From UBA10324 sp038326325 (GTDB lineage Bacteria; Bacteroidota; Bacteroidia; Chitinophagales; UBA10324), in the NCBI GenBank assembly GCA_038326325.1, contig JBBQJW010000001.1, forward strand, positions 62,001-126,000: a stretch of DNA of 64,000 nucleotides, given 5' to 3'. The notes under the pieces are model-generated. The model was given only the letters and a program-made list of their open reading frames with translations, searched no databases and was not told where the DNA came from. Position numbers and translations under genes: made by a program. Each line of letters starts with the position of its first letter. The stretch's first letter is position 1. This document shows, one piece after another, positions 15,861 to 25,888 of this stretch.

Positions 15861-17116
15861 TGAATTCATTTTTTCTTCTCTTTTATAATCTTGGAATTCA
15901 GATTTATGCATTGGGAATTCGTGTGGCTTCGTTGTTTAATCCGAAAGCGAAGTTGTGGTTGCGAGGGCGAAATAATTTATTACAGCAGATTAAAAATACT
16001 GTTACACCTGACGGAAATATTGTTTGGATGCACTGCGCTTCAGTCGGTGAATTTGAACAGGGGCGACCTGTGATTGAAAAATTGAAACAGGAAAACTCGA
16101 ACTGTAAAGTGTTGCTCACTTTCTTTTCACCAAGTGGTTATGAGTTGCGGAAAAATTATCCGGGCGCTGATTATATTTTTTACATGCCGCTCGACACGCG
16201 AAAGAATGCTTCCGCGTTTATTGAAGCAGTGAATCCGAAATTGGCAATTTTTGTGAAGTACGAATTCTGGTTCCATCATTTGAATGAATTGCGGAAGAAA
16301 AATATTCATACGATTCTCATCTCAGGAATTTTCAGGCGAGAGCAACTCTTTTTTAAGGGGTATGGAAAATCGTTTCAATCCATTTTAAAATCGTTCAGAA
16401 CAATTTTTGTTCAGGATAAAAATTCATCTGAACTGTTACATGAGTTTGGTATTAATAACACAACGCTGTCATCCGACACGCGGTTCGACAGGGTGTTACA
16501 GGTGAAACAGGAAGCAAAACAATTTCCTGAAATAGAAAAATTCTGCGGTGATAAAAGAGTGATTGTGGCTGGAAGCACATGGCAAGAGGATGAAAAGATT
16601 TTGCTGAACTTCATTCAAACCCAAAACAATTCAGAATTGAAATGGATAATTGCGCCTCACGAAATTTCCGAATCGCATCTTTCAAACCTGATAAATCAAT
16701 TGGGAGAAAAAGCGATTCGCTATTCGCAATTACAAAACTCAACCACTGAAAAACAATTTTTAGTGATTGATAATGTTGGAATGTTGAGCAGTCTTTATAG
16801 CTATGGGATTGTGGCGTATGTAGGTGGTGGTTTCGGAAAAGGAATTCATAATATTTTAGAAGCGGCGGTATTTGGAATTCCAGTTTTATTTGGACCGAAT
16901 TATAAAAAATTTAAAGAGGCAAGTGATTTGGTGAGCGAGCAATTCTGTTTTAGTATTCAAAATGAAAATGAATTCTCTTCTAAAATGAATCAACTGCTTT
17001 CTGATGAAAATTATTTTGAATCGTGCGCAACAGGTTGTGCAAATTATGTTCAATCAAAAACGGGAGCCACTGAACAAATTGTTCAGTACATCAATAAAGA
17101 AATTTTCAAAAAATAA
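15860..17116 (+). CDS. waaA: 3-deoxy-D-manno-octulosonic acid (Kdo) transferase
   Basis: WaaA transfers Kdo from CMP-Kdo to lipid A precursor at the inner membrane. From the ATG at 15860, 418 residues. The N-terminal membrane anchor is FFLLFYNLGIQIYALGIRV; then come the WMHCASVGEFEQGRPVIEKL acceptor-domain motif and the C-terminal GT-B signature YVGGGFGKGIHNILEAAVFG. The frame is open further 5' but there it only overlaps the previous gene. The TGATG overlap with the upstream ORF fixes this start. Confidence 0.95.
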   Translation: MNSFFLLFYNLGIQIYALGIRVASLFNPKAKLWLRGRNNLLQQIKNTVTPDGNIVWMHCASVGEFEQGRPVIEKLKQENSNCKVLLTFFSPSGYELRKNYPGADYIFYMPLDTRKNASAFIEAVNPKLAIFVKYEFWFHHLNELRKKNIHTILISGIFRREQLFFKGYGKSFQSILKSFRTIFVQDKNSSELLHEFGINNTTLSSDTRFDRVLQVKQEAKQFPEIEKFCGDKRVIVAGSTWQEDEKILLNFIQTQNNSELKWIIAPHEISESHLSNLINQLGEKAIRYSQLQNSTTEKQFLVIDNVGMLSSLYSYGIVAYVGGGFGKGIHNILEAAVFGIPVLFGPNYKKFKEASDLVSEQFCFSIQNENEFSSKMNQLLSDENYFESCATGCANYVQSKTGATEQIVQYINKEIFKK

Positions 17117-17117
17117 A

Positions 17118-17969
17118 TCAGACTAAAAATCTTCGCTCTACAATATTGTAGAACTCAGCAACCATATCATCCTGAGTATTCCAGTGCAAACGATTGCGCA
17201 AAGTATTTTCGATATAATCCATTGCCTCGTCGTAGTTGCTGCTGTTATTTATTTTATCTATCGACTCGTCATACAAACGCGAATCGTTGTTGAATAAAAA
17301 GTTGATGTACGAAAACCGCTTGTTCAATCCGATAAAAGTTTTCAAATCTTTAATCGGTGCCTTCCGCAATTTATCATTCAACTCAGTGTGCGGCTGGTTC
17401 AGTTTTTCATTCACTGTTGGCTTCGCACCTTGCGCTGAATAAATATCTGATACAGTTTTCTGTGGTCCCTTTGACGAGTAGGCCTGATTCAACGACTGAC
17501 CGGGAACAGGGTTTTCTTTATTCGGATAATGCGTACCGTTTCCATTTGCACTTCCATTATTTCCGTTAACCTGCGCACCATTAGTGTAAACAGGTGACGG
17601 AGGTTGCTGAATTTTAGGTTGCTCCTGCTGTAACGGTTGTTGTGGCAAAGGTGCCTGCTGAGGTGTAACAGGTGGCGGAGGTTGTTGCGGAATATATTGT
17701 TGCGGGGGCGGTTGCTGAGGTTGATAGTATTGCTGCTGAGGTGGTGCAGTCGGTTGCTGATACTGAGGCGGAAACTGCTGCATCACATTCGCCTGAGGAT
17801 GATCAACGGGCAAAGCAAGAGTCAACTCATATAATTCACGAACATAATTGAGTAATAAATCTTTATCAATTTTATTAATTTCTCCGTTGTTAAACTGAAT
17901 AGAATGAAACAAGTAGTTGATTTTTTCAATCAACACGGAAATTTTTGTTTCAATTTTAATATCAGCCAT
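17118..17969 (-). CDS. Conserved protein with long Pro/Gln-rich linker, unknown function
   Basis: The 283 residues have three parts. First is a helical N-terminus (about 1-55, IETKISVLIEKINYLFHSI). Then comes a low-complexity linker (about 60-180) full of Q and P runs (PPQQQYYQPQQPPPQQY), later N/G-rich. Last is a well-ordered helical C-terminal domain (about 195-283, DLKTFIGLNKRFSYINFLFN ... DEAMDYIENTLRNRLHW). The two helical ends with a disordered spacer suggest a scaffold or adaptor. No named family was recognised. It is convergent with waaA (2 bp apart) and divergent from tdk. Confidence 0.8.
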   Translation of the reverse strand: MADIKIETKISVLIEKINYLFHSIQFNNGEINKIDKDLLLNYVRELYELTLALPVDHPQANVMQQFPPQYQQPTAPPQQQYYQPQQPPPQQYIPQQPPPPVTPQQAPLPQQPLQQEQPKIQQPPSPVYTNGAQVNGNNGSANGNGTHYPNKENPVPGQSLNQAYSSKGPQKTVSDIYSAQGAKPTVNEKLNQPHTELNDKLRKAPIKDLKTFIGLNKRFSYINFLFNNDSRLYDESIDKINNSSNYDEAMDYIENTLRNRLHWNTQDDMVAEFYNIVERRFLV

Positions 17970-18149
17970 AATCTTTTAACGACGCAAAGTTAATCTATCC
18001 AAATCTTTCATTTAATTTAAAATCTATTAAAAAAACACGATTCCCATTTAAACGATGTAAATCTGCCGTTGGTTTTGGGGGCGCAAATATTCATTAGTTA
18101 ATTGGAAAAGTTTTATGAATTTTCGCTCTCCGAATTTAAAACTCTTTTC

Positions 18150-18725
18150 ATGTTTATCGAACCCTATTTACGACAACAGCATACCGGTTGGATTGAAGTT
18201 ATTTGCGGTTGTATGTTTTCGGGTAAAACCGAAGAATTGATTCGCCGCCTCAAGCGCTCGAAAATTGCAAACCAGCGCGTTGAAATTTATAAACCGCAGG
18301 TTGATACGCGTTATCACACGAGTAATATTGTGTCACACGACGAAAATTATATTTCGTCAACTCCGGTTTCAAATTCGCAGAATATTCTTTTGATGGCGAA
18401 CGATGTGGAAGTAATTGGAATCGACGAGGCCCAGTTTTTCGATAATGAATTACCGATGGTATGCGACCGTCTCGCTGCAAAAGGTGCGCGCGTTATCATC
18501 GCAGGGTTGGATATGGATTATTCAGGAAAACCTTTTGGTCCCATGCCACAACTTTTAGCCCGTGCAGAATACATTACAAAGGTTCATGCGATTTGCATGA
18601 TTTGCGGAGGGCTTGCCTCTTACTCTTTCCGGAAATCGAAGTACGATAAAACAATTATGCTTGGAGAGAAAGATGAGTACGAACCAAGATGCAGGCATTG
18701 TTTTGAAAAGGGAATGAAAAATTGA
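18150..18725 (+). CDS. tdk: Thymidine kinase
   Basis: Tdk phosphorylates thymidine in the salvage pathway. Walker A is GCMFSGKTEELIRRL, Walker B is IGIDEAQFF, and the zinc ribbon cysteines are at CMICGG and CRHCFE. I start at the ATG at 18150 (MFIEPYLRQQHTGWIEVICG), which matches the usual N-terminus. A TTG at 18102 would add 16 residues. 191 residues is normal for type II Tdk. Confidence 0.94.
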   Translation: MFIEPYLRQQHTGWIEVICGCMFSGKTEELIRRLKRSKIANQRVEIYKPQVDTRYHTSNIVSHDENYISSTPVSNSQNILLMANDVEVIGIDEAQFFDNELPMVCDRLAAKGARVIIAGLDMDYSGKPFGPMPQLLARAEYITKVHAICMICGGLASYSFRKSKYDKTIMLGEKDEYEPRCRHCFEKGMKN

Positions 18726-18740
18726 TTTAAAAAATAAAGA

Positions 18741-19247
18741 ATGAAAAAATTATTTCTTATTCGCCACGCAAAATCAAGTCATGATGATTTGAAAATGCAG
18801 GATATTGACCGAACACTTAATAATCGCGGTGTAACAGATGCGGCTATGATGGCAAAAATTATCAGTGAAAAAAAAATAAAGCCCGATTTGATTTTCAGCA
18901 GTCCGGCAAAGCGCGCGCTGGAAACTGCTAAGATTTTTTCTAAGGAATTAAATTATTCTGCTGATGCAATATTGATAGAAGCAGTTTTGTATTCGTTCAA
19001 TGCTGATTCAATTCTTTCTTTTATTTCCGGAATTGATTCAGATGCTGAAGTAGTTTTTCTATTCAGTCACAATCCGACTTTTCATGAATTGGCAAATCAT
19101 TTTACACGAAATAAAATTCCTTCGATGCCAACTTGCTGCATTGTCGGTATTGATATAGACTGTAACAGTTGGAGCGAAATGGAAAACAGTGACAAGCAAC
19201 TTTCGCTTTACGAGTTTCCAAAGAAATATCGAACAGGTAAAGAATAA
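18741..19247 (+). CDS. SixA-like histidine phosphatase
   Basis: This is a 168-residue member of histidine phosphatase branch 1. The catalytic RHG-type motif appears as LFLIRHAKSSHDD (His8), with SSPAKRALETAKIF and the second His in FLFSHNPTFHELANHF. SixA removes phosphate from histidine phosphotransfer domains in E. coli; in Bacteroidota the substrate is open. It lies 12 bp before ppk1, which may hint at a phosphate-metabolism link, but that is inference. Confidence 0.88.
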   Translation: MKKLFLIRHAKSSHDDLKMQDIDRTLNNRGVTDAAMMAKIISEKKIKPDLIFSSPAKRALETAKIFSKELNYSADAILIEAVLYSFNADSILSFISGIDSDAEVVFLFSHNPTFHELANHFTRNKIPSMPTCCIVGIDIDCNSWSEMENSDKQLSLYEFPKKYRTGKE

Positions 19248-19259
19248 CAATTCAACAAA

Positions 19260-21230
19260 ATGAAATTATTCGACAGAGATTTTAGTTGGTTATCATACAA
19301 CGATCGTGTTTTGCAGGAAGCAGAATGCGAAAAGAATTTACCTGCAGAGAGATTAAAATTTATTTCTATCGCAAGCACGAATCTTAAAGTATTTATTCGC
19401 GAACGCTATTTTGTTCAGGTGAATTCAATCACAGAAATAAATGCGGAGAAAATTTCGACGCTGAAAAAAAACATCTCAAAACAGTTTTCGAAGTGCGGCG
19501 AAATGCTTTCTGAAGTTTTTAAATCGCTTGAGCAGTCAAATATTTTTATTTCATCGGTAAAGAAGTTGGATGAAATACAAATGAAGTATCTGGATGAATG
19601 GTTTCGGTTGAAAATGAAACCGCTTATTCACCCGAAATTTTTGACTGATGAAAATGAAATGCTGGGTTTGGAAAATGACCGACTCTATCTATTTGTGCAA
19701 TTATTATTTCATGAAGAGAAAGGTCAGGTGTTACTTGAAATTCCTTTTAAAGAAAAAGACCGCTTCATTGAAATTCCTTCCACCGACAATAAAAAGATTT
19801 TTGTTTTAGTTGAGGAAGCAATTCGATTTTATCTGGATGAAATTTTTCCGGGACATAAAATTCCGGAGAATTATCTTTTTGAAATAATTTCAGGAAATGA
19901 ATTTTTTGCGCCCGACGAAGAAACAGGAATTTCAAAAGACTGGAACAAAAGCAATCACGCAATCAAAAGTTATTTTCTCTTTGAAAAAAATTCATCGAAA
20001 GAAATAATTGAAACACTGTTACAGAAAACAAAAGGAAGCAAACTGGCTTTAGCAAAAAAGAATTCTTATTTATCACTGAGCGATTTCAGTTATTTTGGAA
20101 AATTATTGCCTGATGAATTAAAAGAACCCGCATTGGTTCCGTCAGTTCACCCACTTGATAAAGCAGTTTCAATTATTGATGCAGTCAGTACAAAAGACCA
20201 ATTACTTTATTTTCCTCATCACTCTTTTAATAATGTAATTCGGTTATTAAAAGAAGCAACAACACGCGAAAGTGTGAAAAGAATTTTTATCACACTCTAT
20301 AGAACTGCGCATCCATCTTTAATTGCTGATCAATTAATTGCTGCCGTTGCAAATGGAAAAAATATTTTTGCCTTTTTGGAAGTGAAAGCAAGTGAAAGCG
20401 AACAAGACAATATTCTGCTCGCTCAAAAATTAGAAGCAAGCGGAGTGAAAGTCGACCGCAATTTTCCAGGATTAAAAATTCATGCAAAAACAATTCTGAT
20501 TGAGGAAGAAGTTGAGGGAGCGATTAAACGAACTGCTCTGCTCAACACCGGAAATCTCAATGAAAAAACAGCAGACAAGTACACCGACATTGCGATTCTT
20601 ACTTCCGAAAAAAATATCACACAGGATATTGCTGATTTCTTTTCTACTCTTCAATTGACTTCAAAAGAAAATTTTCATCCTGTAACAGTTGGCTTTTCTC
20701 CAGGAAATTTCAGAGAGATTTTTTCTACCGAAATTCACAATTGCATTGAAGCGGCACATCAGAATATTCCTTCCCGAATAATTATCAAAGTAAATAATCT
20801 CGAAGACGAAAAAATTATTCCTTCACTTTACGAGGCCGCTGAAGCCGGAGTGCAGGTTGATATAGTTGTTAGAACTATTTGCTGCATGAAGCCGAAAGAA
20901 AATATTCGCATCATCAGCATTATTGATGGATTGCTTGAACATGCGAGAATATTTTCCTTCCGTTACAGTGACGAAGAAAAAATTTATATCACAAGTGCAG
21001 ATTTAATGACACGCAATCTTGATAGACGAATGGAATTTCTTCTACCAATTCAAGATGCGAATTTTCGAAAACAACTTTCTGAAATTCTTCAACTGCATTT
21101 ACGCGACAATGTGAAAGCACGAATCATTGATAAAAAGCAAAAGAACAATTTTGTCGAAGCATTAGAAGGCGAAGCTCTCATTCGTTCGCAATATGCTATT
21201 CGACAATATTTCTCTCTCTTAAATAAATAA
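19260..21230 (+). CDS. ppk1: Polyphosphate kinase 1
   Basis: Ppk1 makes inorganic polyphosphate from ATP. This 656-residue protein has the N-terminal FDRDFSWLSYNDRVLQEA segment, the head domain and two PLD-like C-terminal domains. The autophosphorylated His sits in GLKIHAKTILI, and the arginines in TLYRTAHPS and NLNEKTADKYTD contribute to the active site. It is slightly shorter than E. coli Ppk (688). Its stop is followed by a hairpin. Confidence 0.94.
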   Translation: MKLFDRDFSWLSYNDRVLQEAECEKNLPAERLKFISIASTNLKVFIRERYFVQVNSITEINAEKISTLKKNISKQFSKCGEMLSEVFKSLEQSNIFISSVKKLDEIQMKYLDEWFRLKMKPLIHPKFLTDENEMLGLENDRLYLFVQLLFHEEKGQVLLEIPFKEKDRFIEIPSTDNKKIFVLVEEAIRFYLDEIFPGHKIPENYLFEIISGNEFFAPDEETGISKDWNKSNHAIKSYFLFEKNSSKEIIETLLQKTKGSKLALAKKNSYLSLSDFSYFGKLLPDELKEPALVPSVHPLDKAVSIIDAVSTKDQLLYFPHHSFNNVIRLLKEATTRESVKRIFITLYRTAHPSLIADQLIAAVANGKNIFAFLEVKASESEQDNILLAQKLEASGVKVDRNFPGLKIHAKTILIEEEVEGAIKRTALLNTGNLNEKTADKYTDIAILTSEKNITQDIADFFSTLQLTSKENFHPVTVGFSPGNFREIFSTEIHNCIEAAHQNIPSRIIIKVNNLEDEKIIPSLYEAAEAGVQVDIVVRTICCMKPKENIRIISIIDGLLEHARIFSFRYSDEEKIYITSADLMTRNLDRRMEFLLPIQDANFRKQLSEILQLHLRDNVKARIIDKKQKNNFVEALEGEALIRSQYAIRQYFSLLNK

Positions 21231-21247
21231 TTGTTTATTCAATTTCA

Positions 21248-21275
21248 CCTTCATCATTTGCAAAACTGATGAAGG
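21248..21275 (+). terminator. Hairpin after ppk1, before the TonB receptor
   Basis: CCTTCATCA (21248-21256) pairs perfectly with TGATGAAGG (21267-21275) with a 10-base loop, followed by AGTTTATTTT. It is a probable factor-independent terminator, though the T-run is interrupted. Confidence 0.5.
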
Positions 21276-21306
21276 AGTTTATTTTCATTCCCGATAAATT
21301 TCTACA

Positions 21307-23637
21307 ATGAAAAAACTGACAACAATTTGTTTACTGTTTTTTGTTAATCATCTGTTTGCTCAAACCGGAAGTATCCGCGGTACAATAACTGATGCTTCAA
21401 ACGACGAAGCATTGATTGGTGTAACAGTTTCATCAGGTACAAATGGAACTATCAGCGATGATGCAGGAAATTATATACTCACACTTTCTTCAGGAAACCA
21501 AACCGTAAAATTTTCTTTCGTCGGTTACGATGTGATTGAAAAACAAGTTGACATTAAATCAGGTGATACCATCAAACTGAATATTCAACTGCTGACGAAC
21601 GCAAAAGAATTAGGAACCATTGTGGTGAGTTCGAGTCGCTACGAAAAAAAGATTTCGGAAGAAACCGTGAGTATGGAAGTGATAAAACCTTCGTTCATTG
21701 AAAACACAAATTCTGTTGATATGGAAGAAGCCATTAACAAAGCACCTGGTGTAAACATTATTGACGGACAGGCAAACATTCGCGGTGGCAGTGGTTACAG
21801 TTATGGTGCGGGTAGTCGCGTATTAGTTTTAGTTGACGATGTTCCGCAACTCGCAGCTGATGCCGGTGATGTGAAGTGGGATTTTTTACCGCTCGAAAAT
21901 CTGGATCAGGTTGAAATTATTAAAGGTGCTGCTTCAAGTTTGTATGGTTCATCGGCGCTGAATGGTGTAATTAATATTCGCACCAACTATCCTACTTCAG
22001 TTCCGAAAACACAAATCAATTTTTACCAGGGAATTTATATGAATCCAAAACGGAAAGAATTAATCTGGTGGGGAAACAAGCAACCCTATTTCTCCGGCGG
22101 ATATTTTAATCACTGTCAGAAATTCGGTCAGTTCGATTTAAGCTTCGGCGGAAATGTTTACAACGAATCAAGTTTTCATGAAGGAGAATACACTCAGCGG
22201 GGTCGCATCAATGTGGGCACCCGTTATCGTTTCAAAAAAATTGACGGGCTTGCATTTGGCCTAAATATTAATTCGTTTGTATCGCACACGAGCACTTTTT
22301 TTATCTGGCAGGATGATTCACTCAATGGTTATCGTCCGCAGGGTGGAACTGATACAGCAACAACAACTCTTGCAGAAAATAACAACACACGAATCAGCAT
22401 TGATCCTTATCTGACTTACTTTAATAAAAACGGAAACCGGCATTCATTTCACGGAAGATATTATTTAACCAACGCCATTGCATCTGATAACAAAAGCACC
22501 AATGCACAACTCTACTACGGCGAATATCAGTACCAGCATTTTTTTAAGTTCGGTTTGAATTTAACAACAGGTGTTGCTGCAAATACTTCTGTTATTACTG
22601 CTGATTTATATGGCGATCATCATGCTGATAACGAAGCACTGTTTCTTCAGATGGATCAGAAAAAAGGAAGGTTAAATATTGTTGGTGGCATTCGTTACGA
22701 AATGTTTCGCGTGGATACAATCAAAAACCAATCGCCGATTCTGTTACGCGCCGGTTTAAATTTTCGCGTGATGAAAGCAACTTATTTCCGTGCATCATTC
22801 GGACAAGGTTATCGCTTCCCGACTATTGCTGAAAAATTTGTGGCGACACAAGTGGGGCCTTTAAAAATATTCCCGAACCCTAATGTTAATCCTGAAACCG
22901 GATGGTCATCTGAAATTGGTGTGAAGCAAGGTTTTAAATTGAGCAGTTGGTTGGGCTACCTCGACTTGTGTGCGTTCATGAGCGAGTACAAAGATTTTAT
23001 GGAATTTACTTTTGGATACTATCCACCCTTTCCATGGGCGCCGCCGCAGCCTATCACCTTAGATTATCTTGGGTTCAGAACCATAAATATTACCAATGCT
23101 CGAATTAGTGGTGGTGAGTTTACAGTTATTGGTCAGGGAAAATTATTCGGATTGCCAACGAATCTGCTTGCAGGTGTAAACTACATTGTTCCCATTGATG
23201 TAAATAAAATTGGCTTGGTAGATAGTTTACTGAAAGAAAATTCCGGTGCTCCAAAATCAGTTCTTGATTCTCTTTCGAAAATTAAAATTCTGAACTACAG
23301 ATATCAATGGACAGCGAAAGCAGAATTTGATATTTCGTATCATTCATTCTCTACAGGTTTCAGCTTCCGTTACAATAGTTTTATGGATAACATTGATCCG
23401 ATTTTTAACGGAACCGATCCGTTGATTCCAATTCAGGTCGTTGCGGGAATTGTTCCGTATAGAAAGTTGCATCACACCGGCGATTATGTAATTGATTACC
23501 GCCTATCAATGAAAGTAAATAAGTATGTAAAGGTTTCACTCATCACAAAAAATTTATTGAACCGCGAATACACCGAGCGCCCTGCACAGATTGAACAGCC
23601 ACGAAATTTTTCGTTGCAGGTGAGTGCGAAGTTTTGA
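21307..23637 (+). CDS. TonB-dependent outer-membrane receptor with carboxypeptidase-like N-terminal domain
   Basis: This 776-residue protein has a signal peptide (MKKLTTICLLFFVNHLFAQ). A CarboxypepD_reg-like beta-sandwich follows (GSIRGTITDASNDEALIGVTV ... KFSFVGYDVIEKQV, about 20-95). The plug has EAINKAPGVNIIDGQANIRGGS and VEIIKGAASSLYGSSALNGV. The 22-strand barrel ends in an aromatic-containing strand (NFSLQVSAKF). There is no SusD partner next to it, so it is more likely an iron/vitamin/small-ligand importer than a glycan SusC. The ligand is unknown. Confidence 0.92.
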   Translation: MKKLTTICLLFFVNHLFAQTGSIRGTITDASNDEALIGVTVSSGTNGTISDDAGNYILTLSSGNQTVKFSFVGYDVIEKQVDIKSGDTIKLNIQLLTNAKELGTIVVSSSRYEKKISEETVSMEVIKPSFIENTNSVDMEEAINKAPGVNIIDGQANIRGGSGYSYGAGSRVLVLVDDVPQLAADAGDVKWDFLPLENLDQVEIIKGAASSLYGSSALNGVINIRTNYPTSVPKTQINFYQGIYMNPKRKELIWWGNKQPYFSGGYFNHCQKFGQFDLSFGGNVYNESSFHEGEYTQRGRINVGTRYRFKKIDGLAFGLNINSFVSHTSTFFIWQDDSLNGYRPQGGTDTATTTLAENNNTRISIDPYLTYFNKNGNRHSFHGRYYLTNAIASDNKSTNAQLYYGEYQYQHFFKFGLNLTTGVAANTSVITADLYGDHHADNEALFLQMDQKKGRLNIVGGIRYEMFRVDTIKNQSPILLRAGLNFRVMKATYFRASFGQGYRFPTIAEKFVATQVGPLKIFPNPNVNPETGWSSEIGVKQGFKLSSWLGYLDLCAFMSEYKDFMEFTFGYYPPFPWAPPQPITLDYLGFRTINITNARISGGEFTVIGQGKLFGLPTNLLAGVNYIVPIDVNKIGLVDSLLKENSGAPKSVLDSLSKIKILNYRYQWTAKAEFDISYHSFSTGFSFRYNSFMDNIDPIFNGTDPLIPIQVVAGIVPYRKLHHTGDYVIDYRLSMKVNKYVKVSLITKNLLNREYTERPAQIEQPRNFSLQVSAKF

Positions 23638-23697
23638 TTTTTATTTTTTAATAATTCATCCTTGATTTAATCAGCAAGGGAATATTTTTATCGCGGC

Positions 23698-25509
23698 ATG
23701 AATGAGAATGATTATCAATTGTTATTACCGAATCTCCCCGATAGCCCGGGAGTTTATAAATTCAAAGACAAGGAAGGCAAACTCATTTATGTTGGTAAAG
23801 CAAAAAATTTAAAGAAGCGCGTTAGTTCTTATTTCAATCGTCCGCAGCCGAACAGTAAAACGGAAGTGATGGTTCGCATTGCAACATCGCTTGAATTTAC
23901 ATTGGTAAATACGGAGCACGATGCCTTGTTGCTCGAAAATAATTTAATCAAAGCGTTTCAACCGCGCTACAATGTTTTACTGAAAGATGGAAAAACCTAT
24001 CCGTTCATTTGTGTGAAGAAGGAAAATTTTCCGCGCATCTTTCTCACCCGAACTTTTATAAAAGATGGTTCAGAATATTTCGGTCCTTTCACTTCTTCTC
24101 ATCGGGTAAGCAGTTTACTCGAAACAATAAAAACATTATTTCCACTGCGCACCTGTTCGCTTCATCTTTCACAAAAAAATATTCAGGCAAAAAAATTTAA
24201 AGTTTGCTTAGAATATCATATCGGAAATTGTAAAGGTCCGTGCGAAGGATTGCAGACTGAAGAAGAATACAATATCACCATTCAGCAAATACGAAATTTA
24301 CTGAAAGGTCATCTGAAACCTGTTTCGGAATATCTAACAGGTGAAATGAAAAAATATTCGGAACTGTATCAGTTTGAAAAAGCAAATCAGTTTAAAGAAA
24401 AACTCGACCTGCTTAAAAATTATCAGAGCACAAGCACCATTGTAAATCCTGACATCAACAACATTGATGTGTTTGCTTTTGTTGAAGACGCTAATACTGC
24501 TTATGTCAATTATATGAAAGTGGTGAATGGCTCAGTGATTCAAACCAAAACCATTGAACTGCACAAAAAAATTGAAGAAGAGAAAGAAGAACTGTTACAG
24601 TTGGCTGTAACAGAATTGCGTCAGCAATTCAATAGTTTGTCGGATGAAATCGTGGTTCCGTTTTTTATTCCCCCTCCTTCCGATAAAATAAAAATCACTG
24701 TTCCGCAAATCGGCGACAAGAAAAAATTATTAGAGCTTTCAGAAAAGAATGTTGCCTTCTATAAAATGAATCTCGCAATCAATGCGCCTGCTAAAACCTC
24801 CCCTGCCGAACGAATATTAAAGCAACTGAAAGAAGATTTCAGAATGAAAGATTTGCCGGTGCACATTGAGTGTTTTGATAATTCAAATTTTCAGGGAAGT
24901 TATCCAGTGGCATCACTGGTGGTTTTTAAAAATGCGAAGTCGGCAAAAAAAGATTACCGCCACTTTAATATTAAAACAGTGGAGGGGCCTGATGATTTTG
25001 CTTCGATGGAAGAAATTGTTTATCGCCGCTATAAAAGATTGATGGACGAAAATCAATCGCTGCCGCAGTTGGTGATTATTGACGGTGGCAAAGGACAACT
25101 CGGTGCCGCGCTCAGCAGCATTGATAAGTTAGGATTAAAAGGAAAAATGGTCGTGTGCGGCATTGCCAAGCGATTGGAAGAAATTTATTTTCCGGAAGAC
25201 CCGTTGCCACTTTACATCAATAAAAAATCGGAGAGTTTAAAACTGATACAGCAAATAAGAAACGAAGCGCATAGGTTCGCCATTACTTTTCACCGCAGCA
25301 AAAGAGATAAAGGGACACTGCAAACCAATCTCACCACCATAAAAGGAATCGGAAAAGCAACGGCCGAGAAATTATTAAAACACTTTCGCTCTATCGAGAA
25401 AATAAAGAGTGCTGAAAAAGAAGAAATAGAAAAAGTAATAGGGAAATCAAGAGCGGAAAAAATATTTCCGATATTAAAAAGCAGTGTAACACCTCTTGAA
25501 ACAGAATAA
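23698..25509 (+). CDS. uvrC: UvrABC excinuclease subunit C
   Basis: UvrC makes the two incisions in nucleotide excision repair. The 603 residues show a GIY-YIG nuclease domain (SPGVYKFKDKEGKLIYVGKA, residues 13-32), a Cys-bearing linker (CLEYHIGNCKGPCEG), a UVR domain (YQFEKANQFKEKLDLL), an RNase H-like endonuclease domain (HIECFDNSNFQGSYPVAS, VIIDGGKGQL) and terminal helix-hairpin-helix motifs (TIKGIGKATAEKLLKHF). Length is normal. Confidence 0.96.
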   Translation: MNENDYQLLLPNLPDSPGVYKFKDKEGKLIYVGKAKNLKKRVSSYFNRPQPNSKTEVMVRIATSLEFTLVNTEHDALLLENNLIKAFQPRYNVLLKDGKTYPFICVKKENFPRIFLTRTFIKDGSEYFGPFTSSHRVSSLLETIKTLFPLRTCSLHLSQKNIQAKKFKVCLEYHIGNCKGPCEGLQTEEEYNITIQQIRNLLKGHLKPVSEYLTGEMKKYSELYQFEKANQFKEKLDLLKNYQSTSTIVNPDINNIDVFAFVEDANTAYVNYMKVVNGSVIQTKTIELHKKIEEEKEELLQLAVTELRQQFNSLSDEIVVPFFIPPPSDKIKITVPQIGDKKKLLELSEKNVAFYKMNLAINAPAKTSPAERILKQLKEDFRMKDLPVHIECFDNSNFQGSYPVASLVVFKNAKSAKKDYRHFNIKTVEGPDDFASMEEIVYRRYKRLMDENQSLPQLVIIDGGKGQLGAALSSIDKLGLKGKMVVCGIAKRLEEIYFPEDPLPLYINKKSESLKLIQQIRNEAHRFAITFHRSKRDKGTLQTNLTTIKGIGKATAEKLLKHFRSIEKIKSAEKEEIEKVIGKSRAEKIFPILKSSVTPLETE

Positions 25510-25548
25510 AAAATAATAGTTCTTAAATGCTCAGTCTTTTATAAACTT

Positions 25549-25668
25549 CCTTATCTCAACTTCTCCATTTTTGCTTTTCAACTCTTATGAAATAAACTCC
25601 GTTACATTGTGTGTTGATGGTAACAAGATAATTGGGGCTGATTTTTAGATAGTACTGGAGTCCAGACC
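25549..25668 (-). pseudogene. Possible short remnant of a secreted-protein C-terminus
   Basis: A minus-strand frame of about 40 codons encodes YYLKISPNYLVTINTQ then CNGVYFIRVEKQKWRS and a stop near 25549. NGVYFIRV is the typical last strand of a T9SS sorting domain. No start or passenger remains. The rest of this roughly 380-bp spacer (25510-25888) shows no supported gene. Confidence 0.3.
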
Positions 25669-25888
25669 GCAAAAGCTGACAACATTTTTTTTAAAACTTA
25701 CACCACAACAAAGTTGGAAATTACACTTTGTATTGATTTCATTATCATTAAAATGACACCCTGAGGAAATGGAGGCACCCAATAATTATTCATCCTGTAT
25801 TGTTGTTTTCAATGAAATTGTGATTTTCAGTTTTTAGTTGTGCGGTAATCTGAAATTTTATCTTTACCGCCCTTACACAAAAACACGC

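Noticed and set aside
17600..17790. Apparent minisatellite of CTG/TTG-rich units
   Set aside because: It is the coding sequence for the Pro/Gln-rich linker of the protein at 17118-17969 and has no fixed period.
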